A DNA stretch of 64,000 nucleotides from Plasmopara viticola. Taxonomy: Eukaryota; Oomycota; Peronosporomycetes; Peronosporales; Peronosporaceae. Under the pieces are notes generated by a model, which was not told the DNA's origin, did no database searches, and was given only the letters and a program-made list of their open reading frames with translations. Within the stretch, counting starts at the first letter, position 1, and every line of letters begins with the position of its first letter. Of this stretch, positions 1 through 12,008 are shown one piece after another. The translations under genes were made by a program, and so were the position numbers. The DNA lies in assembly GCA_001695595.3 (NCBI GenBank), contig MBPM02000009.1:1550001-1614000 (forward strand). Reading direction: 5' to 3'.

Positions 1-1506
1 GACACTAAAATCGACTCGGTGGAAGCAATCACACAAGTCAAGAGCGCGATGGCCGCAAGCAACGCGACTAGTAACGATAAAGACGCTGATACCAAAGCTA
101 CAGGTCGTCCTGGATTTTTTTTATTGGCTATGATTGACTTGATACGGAGCATAGCTCTAAATAGAAAATGTCGCAATCTAGTATAGTGTCTAGGCATAGT
201 CAACATTAAGACCAGTATCAATTTCTTGTTTCATGTCGACATATAAGAGCGTGGGTGATTGAGTTTAAACTCTAATTTCACGAGCTAGATCAAGAACGTG
301 GCTCAATTATGAAAGATACAGTACCATTGATGTACGTAGTTGATGAACTTCCAATTTTCCCAACTGTGTTGCTTACGTAGTCTCCCACCATCGATCCTGC
401 TCCTCGGTATTAACTCTCGTCACGCTTTGCGAAACCCCATGAGGTTGATACTTCATCTCGCAGCATGACAAACCGGAACTATTCCGTCTGATTTCAAATG
501 TGTTTCACTTGCATTATCGGTATAAGTTAGTAAGCAAGGCGGAGCACTGACTAGAATGAGGAGCCTCTGGTTTCTCCACGGCAAAGCTAAAGCAAAACTA
601 TCAGATCTAGCAGTGAGACGTGGCAAGATTTAAAGGATAGTGTGACAAAATGTTTTTTTTCCGAAGTTAATAATAACGCAGTTGAATTCGTAAAAGCTGG
701 GATTTAAAAAGGAAGCCGCTAGCCAAGCCCCCCCCCACTCCCTGATGCAGTAATGCTAATTATAATAACAATCTGTGATGTCTGGAGCGAACATCATTAA
801 ATTCAAATGTTCTGTAAGATATAAAACATTCGCAATGCAAAGAATTGATAACGATTGCGACAGAAGGATCATTGTTGTAAGAAGCAGATTTGCATACTTT
901 GGCATGAACGAGCAATCAATTAATACCAGGAGGCCAAGCAGAGTGTCTTTAATCATTGACAAGACCCAGAGGACCCAGATTGATTCCTGCATATTGAAAA
1001 GCAACCGAAACATCAATGAGCTCATGCCACGATGCGGCTTGCACAGCCGATGCAGAGAGAAAACAATCTCTATGCATAAATTATTATGTCTCACGAAAGT
1101 CCTTGATGCTCTCGGTACTGTCGATGATTGAAGACGCTCTGCTCGGTCTCCTAGTACTTAGTACTAAGAGACCAAGTAGAATACTCTCGAACTGTAGAGT
1201 ATTCACGTATGGAAGGGCAGAAGATCATTGTTTTAAGGAGCAGGTTTATAATACGCCTTGCACTAGGGCTTAGGGTCTTGGGAAGGCTCCCTGAAAAAAT
1301 GCAGAATATAGAGCGAAACTCTAAAATTATGGTGGTTCATTAACAGCTTTAATTATTAAAACTCAAGCTGATCTTCTGTCAGCGTGTCTTTTAATGGTAG
1401 CAATGCGCTTACAAGCGCACAAATTCGCCAGACCGCCGCTTGATCTAACTACCTCGATGCGCATCGAAATCGTTAACACCCTACAAACCGGGAGCCCAAG
1501 CTTTGT
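1..1506. other. intergenic, no gene recognised
   Basis: I see no convincing coding region here. The short open frames lack family resemblance and several overlap on opposite strands because the sequence at about 860-1260 is built of inverted and direct repeats (separate entry). The window may begin inside a longer desert. Confidence 0.5.
928..1190. repeat. cluster of degenerate inverted and direct repeats
   Basis: The stretch around 925-966 matches, as reverse complement, about 1116-1158 (roughly 80% over some 40 bases, sharing a GACACTCTGCTTGG-like core). The 1131-1158 arm also folds back on 1159-1190 around a TAGTACT-rich centre. A further direct resemblance links about 863-900 with about 1211-1252 (shared ATCATTGTT core). 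This looks like a decayed foldback element; no transposase is visible. Alignment was by eye. Confidence 0.5.
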
Positions 1507-3682
1507 CTATGCCAATTTCGCTCGGTAGCTAAACCGCAGCACTGCGTTCTTTATCATATTCAGATCGTCATCGGAGGGGTCAGTCTTGCCTTGGAAGTCA
1601 AACATTGGTTTGAACGAGTGGCGCGCAGTCCATTCCTGCAGCTTCGTCACGTAATGAGACTTTTGCTCCTCGTTTAAGGGTATCATGAATCTGTTTTTCA
1701 ACACGAAATCAGCATTCTCAATTGCATCATGGACTTCGGACTTACACGGAAGACTCTATGTCGATTATTGCACCGTCCTTTAAAATGTTGGAAATCGAAG
1801 CTGACGCCCCTTTCTCTGATTCTTCACAAGGTTGAAGAGAGTGACAAAGCTGCGATGAAATAAACGCATAGTCAAAGATGCCGGCATAGCGCTTTTTCGA
1901 AAATAGCTCGTCTATATTTCCGGACAGCGGCACGACCTGCAATGATAGCGGAAGCAAATTCTTTAATAAAACGTCTGAGGACAACAAACTTGATGGCAGC
2001 CTGAACCTTTACGTCTTGCAATGCTTTTCTCTTCGTTTTTGAGCCACATATTCCTGCTCCTTGCTCCCAAATTTCCCTAGCAAACAAATCGAATGGTCAG
2101 TCTATATTAACGTACAGTGCAGTTCACATACTCTCTATTTCCTTTCGACTGATTGGTCTCCTCGTCCACTTCTTCGAATCGTGAAATGTTGCTATCATTT
2201 AATGTAGCATCAGCTTGAGGTTCCTCTGCGTCGCCGATTCCGCTAAAAATATCGTGTTCCTAGTAAGAAACGCTCTCGCATTAGCAGACAGAGCAAGGAC
2301 GATACGACAGCAACGTTTAGCACCTTTTCCATTTGATACATGTTTCCTGTCTCTATCTCATACAAATACGACAGAATGTTGTACACAGCAACTTCGCCTG
2401 TATTCTACGATTGCAATGCGAGCACTTATAAGAATTGTGAAAAAGCAGAATCGCAATGTCAAGTCAAACGTACGTGACGATTTTGTTCGACCCCGGTGCC
2501 CTTGTTGTGAACCTCGAAAAGCTGGTCCACAAATTTATTTGGTTTCTCGCAATGAACTCCGAAAGAAATGTACGGGCCAACGACGATGTCCGTCCACAAG
2601 CCTCTACACAGCACAGAGCCGTGATGCCTTTTCTTTGCCTGCCATTCCATAAATGCATCGATGATTGCCACCATTATCCTTAAACGTGTGTTTCAGACAC
2701 AATACCTCTATGTACGCTGCCATGGTACGGTTTGGCATGGTGTATGTTTGGTCACCAAACTCAAATGCCACACCAGAGTTTCTCCAATCACGATACTGGC
2801 GAATGTGAATCACACTGGCATTTTCAATTTTTCTAAGCTTCATCTATCGAGTAGAGTGTCAGGATTTAGTATGATAAAGAACAGCTTGTCATCACTTACA
2901 GTGTAATCCCAGTCAATGAGGTTGTCACGGTAGTCGTATCGAGTTTCGTAGTAATGACGAAGACGATGGTCCCGAAGTGATTTTACTATGGTAAACCACG
3001 TAACAGATGAGACAAATTATACACGAATTAACTCCTTTATCCTCCGTACCGTCAAACTTTACACGTTGAAACCAACTTCGAAATGAGTCGATGAGATCAT
3101 CATGAATGCGCATTTTTAGATGCGACAGATCCACTAGAGATGCCAATGGTCCGCGGTCATTGTATACAAAATCAATCAGTAGCTTGGCTTGATTCTCAAT
3201 GTATGCACTAGTTTTCTCCTACAACAATGTATCAGTTCTTCTGTCGTACATTCTTTATCATCACTACGTACTTGTACAAAAGCATTCCCGAAAAGTTCCA
3301 GAAACAAGTTGCTGCGCTGACGCAATGCGATATTTGTATCAAGCGCAACTTGAAGCAACAGCAAGTCTCGTGACAGCGTCTCGATAGCCTTTTCGAAAAG
3401 GTAGATATGCACCGGTCGGTGTTTCATCGCTGGTATCCATCGACACCGACGTGCAATCGTGGCTAGAATGTGACGCACGTCCCCAGGCCCCGCTAGAAGC
3501 ACGTTAATAGGCTCGGTCGATACTTTCTCGCTGTCGTCGGTTTTCAAACTGACCAGAGCATCGGTCAAGCTCTCGTCCTGACTCCATTCCGAAAAGCCGC
3601 TGCACACATCGTACGCGGGTGAAAAGCCCCACATGTTTACAACGCCCATGCTCATTAAAAGTGCTTTATTCGTGCGGGCCAT
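1507..3682 (-). CDS. DNAAF3: axonemal dynein assembly factor 3 (DNAAF3/PF22)
   Basis: This cytoplasmic factor is needed to preassemble axonemal dynein arms for motile flagella. Ten exons join in frame: 3682-3272, 3218-3050, 2985-2900, 2843-2706, 2638-2474, 2404-2324, 2259-2132, 2076-2010, 1936-1746 and 1690-1507. They give 539 aa, close to the usual length of the family. Visible family marks are an N-terminal MGVVNMWGFSP block (DUF4470), then LVDLSHLKMR, RQYRDWRNSGVAFE and NRTM, RGLWTDIVVGPY, and a C-terminal VVPLSGNIDELF...RYAGIFDYAFISSQ block (DUF4471). All introns are 50-75 bp and most donors are GTRNGT. The start ATG at 3682 was chosen because it is the first in frame before the conserved block. 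The intron at 2323-2260 has a weak GTGCTA donor. The gene is divergent from the chitobiase. I see no inactivating change, which fits a zoosporic species. Confidence 0.93.
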
Positions 3683-3808
3683 CTTCGTTGCAGCAAAGAA
3701 AGTTGTGCAGACGCAAGGACGCAAGGTGCGCTCAAAAGATCTACTGCTTTTCGATTTTTTTATCGTAATCAGATTGATCGGTACACGGTACCAGATCACA
3801 TATTTAGT
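3683..3808. promoter_or_regulatory. 126-bp divergent promoter between DNAAF3 and chitobiase
   Basis: The two start codons face away from each other with only 126 bp between them, so both promoters must lie here or overlap the 5' ends. A near-palindromic CGGTACACGGTACC-type stretch lies at about 3779-3792. No confident initiator was identified. Confidence 0.5.
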
Positions 3809-5229
3809 ATGCTGCTGAGAGTGCTCGTGGCTCTCGTGTTGACAGTGCCGCTGGAAAGTATCGCGCGCTCGATCCCCGTGCACTATGAAAAAGCATTTCC
3901 CACACATTTGTTGACGCAGGAGGACCGTGTTCGTCTTGACAAGTGTCCGTGCAATGATCACGGCTCTGCCTCCAAGTCGCTGTGTCTCCCTATCGATTTT
4001 GCCGGCAAGAAACCTCGCAAAGAGGTCTTTGCCTTTTCTGTTACGAAAAATGACACTTGGAAACACTATGATTGGGACCAGGTACGAAGTTGAGTGCTGT
4101 GGGTGTTGCTTACCCTTGACTAATGAAGCAAACGCTACCAGGTGACTACGATTGCGTGGAATGAGGACAAGAAATTGCTCTGCCACGCCCATAGCAAAGG
4201 CGTGAAAGTCGTGGTAAAGCAAAATTTTGACGAAGTGAATCAACTGTGCAACGTGAGTGCACGACAGGAATGGATCCAGGTGTGTTGATCTTTTTCCCGA
4301 GTGAAAGTCATGGAGCTGGTAATCGCTTATCAAGTGACTGTATTTTTAGAATGCGTACAATAAGATTGTGGTAAATTATGCTGATGGCGTCAATATCGAC
4401 ACCGAAAAGCCCATGCTAGGGGCGACAGCACAGTGCCTTGGCTTGCTTGTCCAAGAGCTTCGTGTTGAGCTCAAACAACACGCTCTAACAAAAAATGCAC
4501 AGGTTTGTGGTTGTCCAACATCCTTTTGTCAGCACTGATCCTGCCACTCGGCTTGATTCAAATTAGATTACTTTTGACGTTCCCTGGGCCCCTCGTGGTG
4601 TCGATGGTCGCTACTATCCATGGCGTGAGCTGGCGGCTGCTGCAGACTTTTTGTTTGTCATGTCGTACGATATACGCAGTCAAGTGTACGATGCGTGTAT
4701 CGGGGGTGCCAACTCACCTTTGGCACTCGTAAATCAAGGGCTACAAGAATTTTTATTCGCATACGGCATCTCTCCAAACAAACTAGTTCTAGGAGTTCCT
4801 TGGTACGGCTACTACTACTCATGTCTAAACGACCAGCGGGGGTCCCTTATAAATGGCGACGCCTTGTGGTGCCAGATCCGACCAGTGTCCTTCTTTGGTG
4901 CCCCTTGCAGTGACGCAGTCGGTGGACAGATTGAATACGGTGACGTCCGACGTTTGATGAAGGATCATGGACTCATTGAGCACTGGGACGCAACGACGCT
5001 TTCTCCATTCCTATGGTATTCGCCACCGGAGGGCGGACGGCTGCAAATTTGGTTCGACAATCCGCGCAGTCTCAAAAAGAAGTACGCGCTCGTGCGTGGG
5101 CTTGGACTGCGCGGAGTCGGTATGTGGAATGCAGACACGTTGGACTATAGCGCGACCGAAGACTCGCACGCCATGTGGAGCTCATTGGCTACGGCATTTG
5201 AGTCGGAAAGTGCTTCGAACACAAATTAA
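3809..5229 (+). CDS. CTBS: di-N-acetylchitobiase-like GH18 glycosidase
   Basis: Family members cleave the chitobiose core at the reducing end of N-linked glycans in the lysosome. Four exons (3809-4081, 4142-4279, 4350-4502, 4567-5229), all phase 0, give 408 aa. Residues 1-20 are a hydrophobic signal peptide. A CPC...CLPI start, an HSKGVKVV block, the GH18 active-site strand DGVNIDTE (D149, D154, E156 as acid/base), the MSYD block, VPWYGYYYSC and GMWNADTLDYS match animal chitobiase in order. Cysteines of the mature domain are kept. The catalytic glutamate is present, so the enzyme is predicted active and vacuolar or secreted. It is divergent from DNAAF3. Distinction from a true chitinase rests on the chitobiase-specific blocks, not only on the GH18 motif. 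Confidence 0.93.
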
Positions 5230-6420
5230 CGGAAATCTTAAGGTCGTTTTTTGTAAATACATGTCCCGCGTAATTTTTTAGAGTTTCCATATTTCTATAA
5301 GTGTACGCCATATGATCGAGCGCAGCCTGCACGCGAAATAACGGTCGTTTGTGACCAAATCATCCAAAGAACGGGACAAAAAAAGCGCACGACGGACGCA
5401 TGCAATTTGTATACACCTCTTTTGTATTCAATAGGATATCTCGAATAAAACTTACATCCTTGTACAATCATACGGACTTCGTGATTTAGGGAAAATCCAC
5501 TGACCTTAATACTGCAGTTCTTTTTTTTATTCTCGATGTTCACGCTGTAGATCGCGTGAATTACGCATTATGCTCAAAAGCAGATAAGCTGTTCGCTATC
5601 TCCCTGCAACAATCATCTCGACTTACCACGTAGCTTTAGCAGGGTGAACCGATCCTTGCCGTCTTATATATTGCTAATGTTGCAGAAGTCCACGTCAGTA
5701 AAGTAAACCGTGACAATGTTAATAACATGTTCGTGGATTCTAACATTTGTTATGATTTAGCTTGCACACCATCGGGCGGAGTTATTGACGTTTGATTGCT
5801 TTTCGTCTCGCCTAATGCGTCTTCGCTGGTATGATCAACGTACGCTCCTACGTGTTTGTTCACCTTGGGCTTACTGTTAACTCACCATCAAATACTTTGA
5901 TTTCAAGATCAGCGCATTTACCGCTTCTAGATCGGAGCCTTTTAATTAACAAGATGAAAATATCCTCTCAATGAGGTACGTCTGTACCAGCTACAGCCAG
6001 CGACCGTTATTTTGACTGGCATCGGCGGTTGCAAAAAAAAAAGATTCGTTGGGTAGCGGTTTTAAATCGTCAGATGTCAGCTTATGCATGCTAATATAGC
6101 ATTTCTCACGCATAGCTCGCGCATAGCTCGCGTAATTTGAAAAGGAAGCCGAAGCAATGACAGCGATAATATGTAGAGCCAAGAGCTAGGCAAAGAGGTT
6201 GGAATTGGTCTTGCGTAGAAATACGGGTATATCTTTTACTATGATAGATTTCCTTCTGTATGACTATATGGGTAATTCCTATTACGGATATCCTGAAAGG
6301 ACGTAGGGTGATGGGCAGCTAGAGAGAAAGATCCTTCCCTAGCTTAGAAACAGTATCTCGCGTCGTTTCCGTCGCAAGAAGCTCCGTTTCTAATTAGGAG
6401 CAAGCTCCGGCACTAATCTA
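5230..6420. other. intergenic, no gene recognised
   Basis: This AT-rich spacer lies between the chitobiase stop and the RWP-RK promoter. The only small feature seen is a short direct repeat of GCATAGCTCGC at about 6110-6132. No family resemblance was found in the open frames. Confidence 0.5.
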
Positions 6421-6434
6421 TCATTTCCAAATTT
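6421..6434 (+). promoter_or_regulatory. oomycete-type initiator (Inr) candidate
   Basis: TCATTTCCAAATTT resembles the oomycete initiator consensus (TCATTYYNNATTT-like) and lies 52 bp before the RWP-RK start codon, the usual spacing. The transcription start would fall inside it. This is inference from the motif only. Confidence 0.5.
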
Positions 6435-6485
6435 ACCAACAGTCACCCAGAACGAGGTGCCTATAACTGAACTGTACTGGACAAG

Positions 6486-7574
6486 ATGGAGACAGAGCTG
6501 CCAGCCACCCCCACCCCCACCGACTCGAGAGGCATAAATCTCAATTTTCAGTCGCCCACTGCTGACAAGGCGCAACACACGTTGCGGATGCAAGTGGCTA
6601 CTCACAACTTTAAGAAACGCGCGGCCTGTGAGTCGCCCATGGCCTCCGACGACTCGCCTGTGACCACGTGCAACTTTACAGCGCTTAGTCGCCACTTTCA
6701 CCTGCCTCTTAAAGTGGCAGCCGAAAAGTTTGGCGTACGCGCAACAGCTTTTAAAAAGCGTTGCCGCGCTATTGGTATCCGTCACTGGCCTTATCGCAAA
6801 GTACGCAGTTTGAAACGCTCGCTTCAGGAGCTCGAGCAGTGCCAACAACAGGCTCGGGACGGATCGGGTCCGCCACTCTCAGACAAGCAATTACGCCAGT
6901 TCGCTGGCTACCAGAGCCAACTTAAGCGTCTCCTGTCGCCCGAGACCTACGGCATCGACCCTTTTGGCCAATTATTGCCTGCTCACTTCTTTCACGGTGA
7001 CGTTGCTGATGAGAGCAATACTCCCGATGATCACGACTCAGACGAAGATTCTTGTGGATCCCAGAGTCCGCGGCCAAGCGTCGAGCATTTTGTACGTAGA
7101 AATAAGGCACGTAAGCACCTCTTTACGGACTCGCCCTCCTCGACGTCTTCACCGCACCGCGACAGCATGTTTTTTGGCAATCCCATGGCTTTGAGCGCAG
7201 CCGCCGAATATAGCCGAGCGCAGAACAACCACTACAGCCAAACGGGCTTGATACCTGCACAAGTAGGTTTTGTTTTTGATAGCATGTACGACCCGTTTGG
7301 CGAGCTCAGCACTTCTAGCATGGACCCTTATGGAGAAAACGACCATCCATCGTGCGGTTATTCCCTCGACACTGTCTCGTACGACTTTTTTCCACTGCAA
7401 CCGTCTCCCTCCATGGCTATGCGAAAAATCAACGCTATGGCTCAGCAAGCATCATCATTGAGTAGCAATGTCAAGCCTGGCGAGGTGTACGCTTCAATTG
7501 TACCTAGTGGAGTTGATGGGCTAGACGACGACATTTTTCGTCACATCTCCCCCGAGTACGGTTGTCTCGTTTAG
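6486..7574 (+). CDS. RWP-RK domain transcription factor
   Basis: An intronless 362-aa protein. Residues about 66-116 form the RWP-RK DNA-binding domain: an LSRHFHLPLKVAAEKFGV helix, then the TAFKKRCRAIGIRHWPYRK segment (HWPYRK in place of the canonical RWPxRK), then a short leucine-spaced helix to about 118. The rest is low complexity and acidic or serine-rich (about residues 180-260), with no second domain seen. RWP-RK factors are expanded in oomycetes, and several there are stage-specific, but target genes cannot be read here. The start ATG at 6486 is the first in frame and sits 52 bp after an initiator-like motif. The gene is convergent with HIRA, with 282 bp between stop codons. Confidence 0.92.
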   Translation: METELPATPTPTDSRGINLNFQSPTADKAQHTLRMQVATHNFKKRAACESPMASDDSPVTTCNFTALSRHFHLPLKVAAEKFGVRATAFKKRCRAIGIRHWPYRKVRSLKRSLQELEQCQQQARDGSGPPLSDKQLRQFAGYQSQLKRLLSPETYGIDPFGQLLPAHFFHGDVADESNTPDDHDSDEDSCGSQSPRPSVEHFVRRNKARKHLFTDSPSSTSSPHRDSMFFGNPMALSAAAEYSRAQNNHYSQTGLIPAQVGFVFDSMYDPFGELSTSSMDPYGENDHPSCGYSLDTVSYDFFPLQPSPSMAMRKINAMAQQASSLSSNVKPGEVYASIVPSGVDGLDDDIFRHISPEYGCLV

Positions 7575-7856
7575 TTATTTTTGCTCGTTTTCATTTTCGC
7601 ATTATACTTTTAAATTATTCTGAACGATACTAAGATATAAATAAAAGAAGGCAAACTTTCAACCCGTTCTCCGGCAGCCTTTACATGTTGTTTAATGACA
7701 ATTGCTTCGATAGAAAAAAAAATATCGTCAAGAGGATCGAAATGAGTATGCAAAGCGTGCATGCAATTTAAAAGATGTTCTTTTCGTTTTTTAATCAATC
7801 TTTTTCATAGCGAACTTTTGACAGGCAGAGCTTATGTTATCCACATAATCTACCCT

Positions 7857-10800
7857 CTAACTTGTCGGTAACTCAGATTCGTCGTCCATTCCTTTCTCTG
7901 CATTCTCGCGAGCTTCAATCTCACTTAGCATGAGCTTGTATTTAGTAACCACGCGCTGCAACGCCCGATTCGCCGCGATGGTTGGCAAAATTTGTAATTT
8001 TAAAACGTCCCGTTTCGCAAGGTTCTAAAATCACTGTCAGTTCTGCATACTTGTCAACGAAAATACAACTCTCGTACCAAGACCATTGGATCCCACGCGC
8101 CATTTCCGTTCGAATTTGAGCGCGCACCACTCGTTTGATTTAACGATGATCTAAACACCAAGAAATAAAAGAGCAGTACCGTTTTACAATAATTCGTGCA
8201 TCAACTTTGGTAAAAAGAGAACTGCACGCTTACGCGGAAAAGGGGCCCATCATTTCAGCGCACAGGTCGTCCAACCGAGTAACGTCTTCGTCTTGCATAA
8301 GGAACCTCGCATACGCCTGAATCCTGTCGTGACATCTCGTTGTAAAATATAAATCAATTTCACTTTTGGATCTATGGCGTACCAGTACCGATACTCGGCG
8401 GAACTTTGAAGTACAACAGCAACGGCAACCTGATGCTCGAGATGTGAGCGCGTCACATTGCGTTGCATGAGCGGATCGGACATATCCGAAAACATTGCTG
8501 AAGCAACTCCTTTCTGCATCCGGCCGTAGCCAGACGCGTTTTGCAACCGTCGCAGTGGCCCAAGCTGACGTTCAGCATCAATGTTGGAATGGCAATTAAT
8601 TACCAAGTCACTTAACAGTGTCACGTACGGGAATACTTTTCACACTGACTGCGTCGGTCGGGAGAGCGGACGCAAAGTCTGAAAACACAAAGCTGTCGTC
8701 GGCAACTCGCATCCTGCATTACGCAAGACCAGAACATCGAATCCACTCTCATTATTGATAAACTCAATACCCTGTCCGTCACATCGTTCGTACCATGACG
8801 ACATTCCAGTGTCAAATGTGTAGGAAAGTAAGCTGGAACTGCTAGTAAGTTCCGTGTTGGACTCTGCAAACGTAATAAGCGGCATTCCCTTTGTTGTCAC
8901 TTGGCACCGGAGAAGAGTCAGTCTCCGTTTGTCTTCTGGCGATACCTGCGCCACAGTTTACAATAAAAAGGTAAGTCAAAGGCTATCTCAATGTATTGAA
9001 ATGACTCCGCACATTTGCAATCGCTTCGATTGAGCTTGAAAGCGCAAGCTGGCGCTTAGCAAGATCCCAGATTTTTAGATCACCCGTTACCAGAATTACC
9101 AGCAAATAGGACGACATGTTTACACTGCACTCCATCACTGAGATGGCACTGCCCAGAGCTGGAGAAGAATAAACAAGTATTGACAGTCACTATCAAAGCA
9201 AGTTCAAAGCACTTGCGGTCTACACACCAATGCAAGGAAACAGTCGCCGCCCGCTGCTATTCAGAACAAGAATGTCACCGTTGTGTAAACCAACCGCACA
9301 GTAATTTGCGTTTCCCACTGCGCACACAACTCGGCCAGAAATACGGTCGACCCACTTTATTTCGCTGCCCTTCAAGCATTTAATAGTTGAGTAAACTGGG
9401 CCTAGCTCTGCATTGGATCGCATCGAGCAAAATGGTCAGGAATCGCCGTACACATCTGAGTGAATTTCTAAAACAACTCTTACCTATGTATTCTTCGCCT
9501 TGCAATTTTTTCAAGTTGTGCACAGAGACTTCCATTACTGCTCTAGCTTCCTTTTTGCCTCTGCCACTCGAGCTGGATTTGGCACCACTAGTCTCTGTAC
9601 TTGATTTCATTTCTACAGAAAATTGCAATTGTATTGAAATATTTGGTAGCAGCAGGTCTCCCTTAGCCACGCTACCACTAAGGCACAGTAGTTAGTACCA
9701 TCTACCGCACTTTTACAACAATCAACGTACGCTTCGTTCAAAAGTTTCGGTTGTCGTGCAGCAACTTTTATCGACTTCACAGCACGCGAAGAGTGCGCTA
9801 GAGCGCGCTCACTGTCTCGCCTTCGTTTTAAAGTGTTTTCATTAATATCCTTACTCTTCACTTCCATATCTGACGAGGTCAGGTGTGTGTCGGTTGTCGC
9901 TATAGTGACAGGCTTCTCATTGAAAGAAGAGTGAGTTTTTTCGTCATAAATTGTCGCAGTATTAACCTGGGACTTCGTCGAATCCGTGTCAAGAGCGCCA
10001 CTTTCCTCTATTTTCCCCATTTCACTGGTAGCTGGCAACTCCATACGAGTATTCAAAATAGCATCATCCGATGATTTTGGAGACACGATTGTCGGGCCCA
10101 AAATGTTGCGAATATTATTTTGTAATGACGCTGAATTCGTGATTGGATTCTGTTTCTCAATTTGAACATGCTCTGGAGCGATCCGTTTGGTACCACCTCC
10201 GTTCGTCGATGAGGTTGTGTCTAGCAATTGGGTACTAAATACCTCTGGACCACATTTCTTCTTCTTTTTCGGTATAAGCGTGTTCGTAACGTTACCCAAA
10301 CTTGAGATTGTACTTGTACTAATACTCAGACTACCACCTGATCTCGGAGATGTTACACACTTTTCTTCCAACTGGATAAACAACATCATTTGACGCGTCA
10401 ATTTGCTTTATCTCACATCACTAGCTCGAGCTTGAACAAACCTGAAGTTGGATTGGATTCTCCACCAACGTCGATGCGAGCGTAATGCCAGCTCGAGATC
10501 CATACTTGATGGCAGCCACATAGCACGACAAGAAAGGGTTAATCGTCATACGATACAAGAATTTAAGAAGCATACCTTTGCCTGGAGGAGCTTACTCTGG
10601 TCCGTATCGGAGATGGGAGAACCAATTTCGTTATCTGCGAACTGAAAGCAGCAGATCGATCCATCGAGGGAACTTGCGAGAAGCAGGGACTGAGAGCTTG
10701 ACCAAGTGAGATCCGTGACTGACGAGTCGAAACAATCTTTGATGACTGCCAGCGGTCGAGCTAAATGGGCCAGCCAAATGCTGACAGTCGCGTCTTCACC

Positions 10801-12008
10801 ACCCACAGCACAACACGCAAATTCTTTATCAGGGTCTGCCTTTGATACTGCCAAGCAAATGAAATCTTTACATTCCCAAGCAAAACATTATGGGACAATT
10901 AGGCAACGAACCCAGTAATTTCGGATTAAATCGTGCGCTGGTCACAACGCTTTGGTGTCCAACGAACTTGAGGTCATTCGTCCAGGATCCGCGATTAAGC
11001 AGTGACGCAATATTTTTCTTAGAGCTAAAAGCGTGTGTAGCACAAAGAACGGAACCATCCGGTGACCACGAAAGTCGGCGAAAATGCGAAGTAGAAGCAC
11101 AGTTTTCGAAGGGTTCTGTCACAACGTCAGACTGCTGCCAGTTGGCCACTTTCCACATTCGCACCGTCTTATCCTCTCCAGCACTTGATAAATACTACAG
11201 CAAGCATCCGTCAGGCCTGTGAGTACGTAGTCCAAGTTTCGTGCAAATGACATACCTTGCCAATAGGATCCCATGCAACGCCCTTGACCCATCCATTGTG
11301 TCCCGTGAGCGTCTGCAGTGGCTGCGTCATCACCTCACTTACTGATCCCACACCCACATCCCATATCAAGATGGTATTGTCAATACTGCAGGTCGCCAAC
11401 ATCCGATCGTCTGGTGACCACGCAACATCCGCTACATCTGCATTATCATAGCACATCGATTGTCGCTTAATAGCCAAGTCGGTTCGAAAAGCAGAGTCTC
11501 ATCTTACCCATGGTGTGTCTCTCGAGAGTGGAGCAGCGAACCCAATTCTGCTTGTTTGGCCTAGCGTTTGAGCCAAAAGGAACAGCAGCTGAAGCACCCG
11601 CTTGGAGCTCATATAACAGCACCAGTTGATCGTCGGAGCCCGAAGCCAAGTATCGACCGTGGCCCGCCCAACGCACGCAGTTAACAGCTTGTTGATGGTA
11701 CGCCAGCGTGGCAAGCAGCTCAAACGTAGAAATACCTCCATCAGAAGGACCTTTTAGCGACCATATCTTGACTGCATTGTCTCCACCTGCCGTTGCAAAT
11801 ATTTGGAGCGTCGGGTGCGCGTCCACGCCGTAAATGGCGCACACTGTGTCACGTGTCCGAGTTTATTAGTTAATACGTAGCGAACAAAAATGATTGACAG
11901 CTCTGCAAACTTGGCATCAAGACGATAAATGCATGAAGCCTAGAGTATGCACGCACCAGTGCCAGATGAGTTCTCATGCTTGACGTCCTCGGGCTTTTCC
12001 AGTAGCAT
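7857..12008 (-). CDS. HIRA: HIRA-like histone H3.3 chaperone (WD40 + HIRA C-terminal domain), with one in-frame TGA
   Basis: HIRA loads H3-H4 into chromatin outside replication, together with ASF1. Fourteen exons join in phase: 12008-11957, 11843-11508, 11437-11256, 11194-10912, 10847-10576, 10504-10442, 10371-9731, 9677-9484, 9407-9228, 9158-9013, 8945-8383, 8323-8234, 8150-8078 and 8024-7857 (about 1,080 codons). The N-terminal WD40 propeller shows DVADVAWSPDDRMLATCSIDNTILIWD, GHNGWVKGVAWDP, RRLSWSPDG and FVGHQSVVTSARFNP, all as in HIRA. A lysine-rich linker holds a TKRIAPEH stretch resembling the ASF1-binding B domain. The C-terminal Hira domain shows SSGRRLFP, HLEHQVAVAVVLQSSAEYRYW and LAKRDVLKLQILP. 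The exon 8945-8383 contains a TGA at 8640-8642; flanking codons stay in frame. A 39-bp intron there (donor GTCAGT) would also keep phase. The acceptor at 10505-10507 is a weak AAG. Confidence 0.9.

Noticed and set aside
2215..2683. Plus-strand open frames over DNAAF3
   Set aside because: They are antisense to conserved DNAAF3 exons and resemble nothing; shadows.
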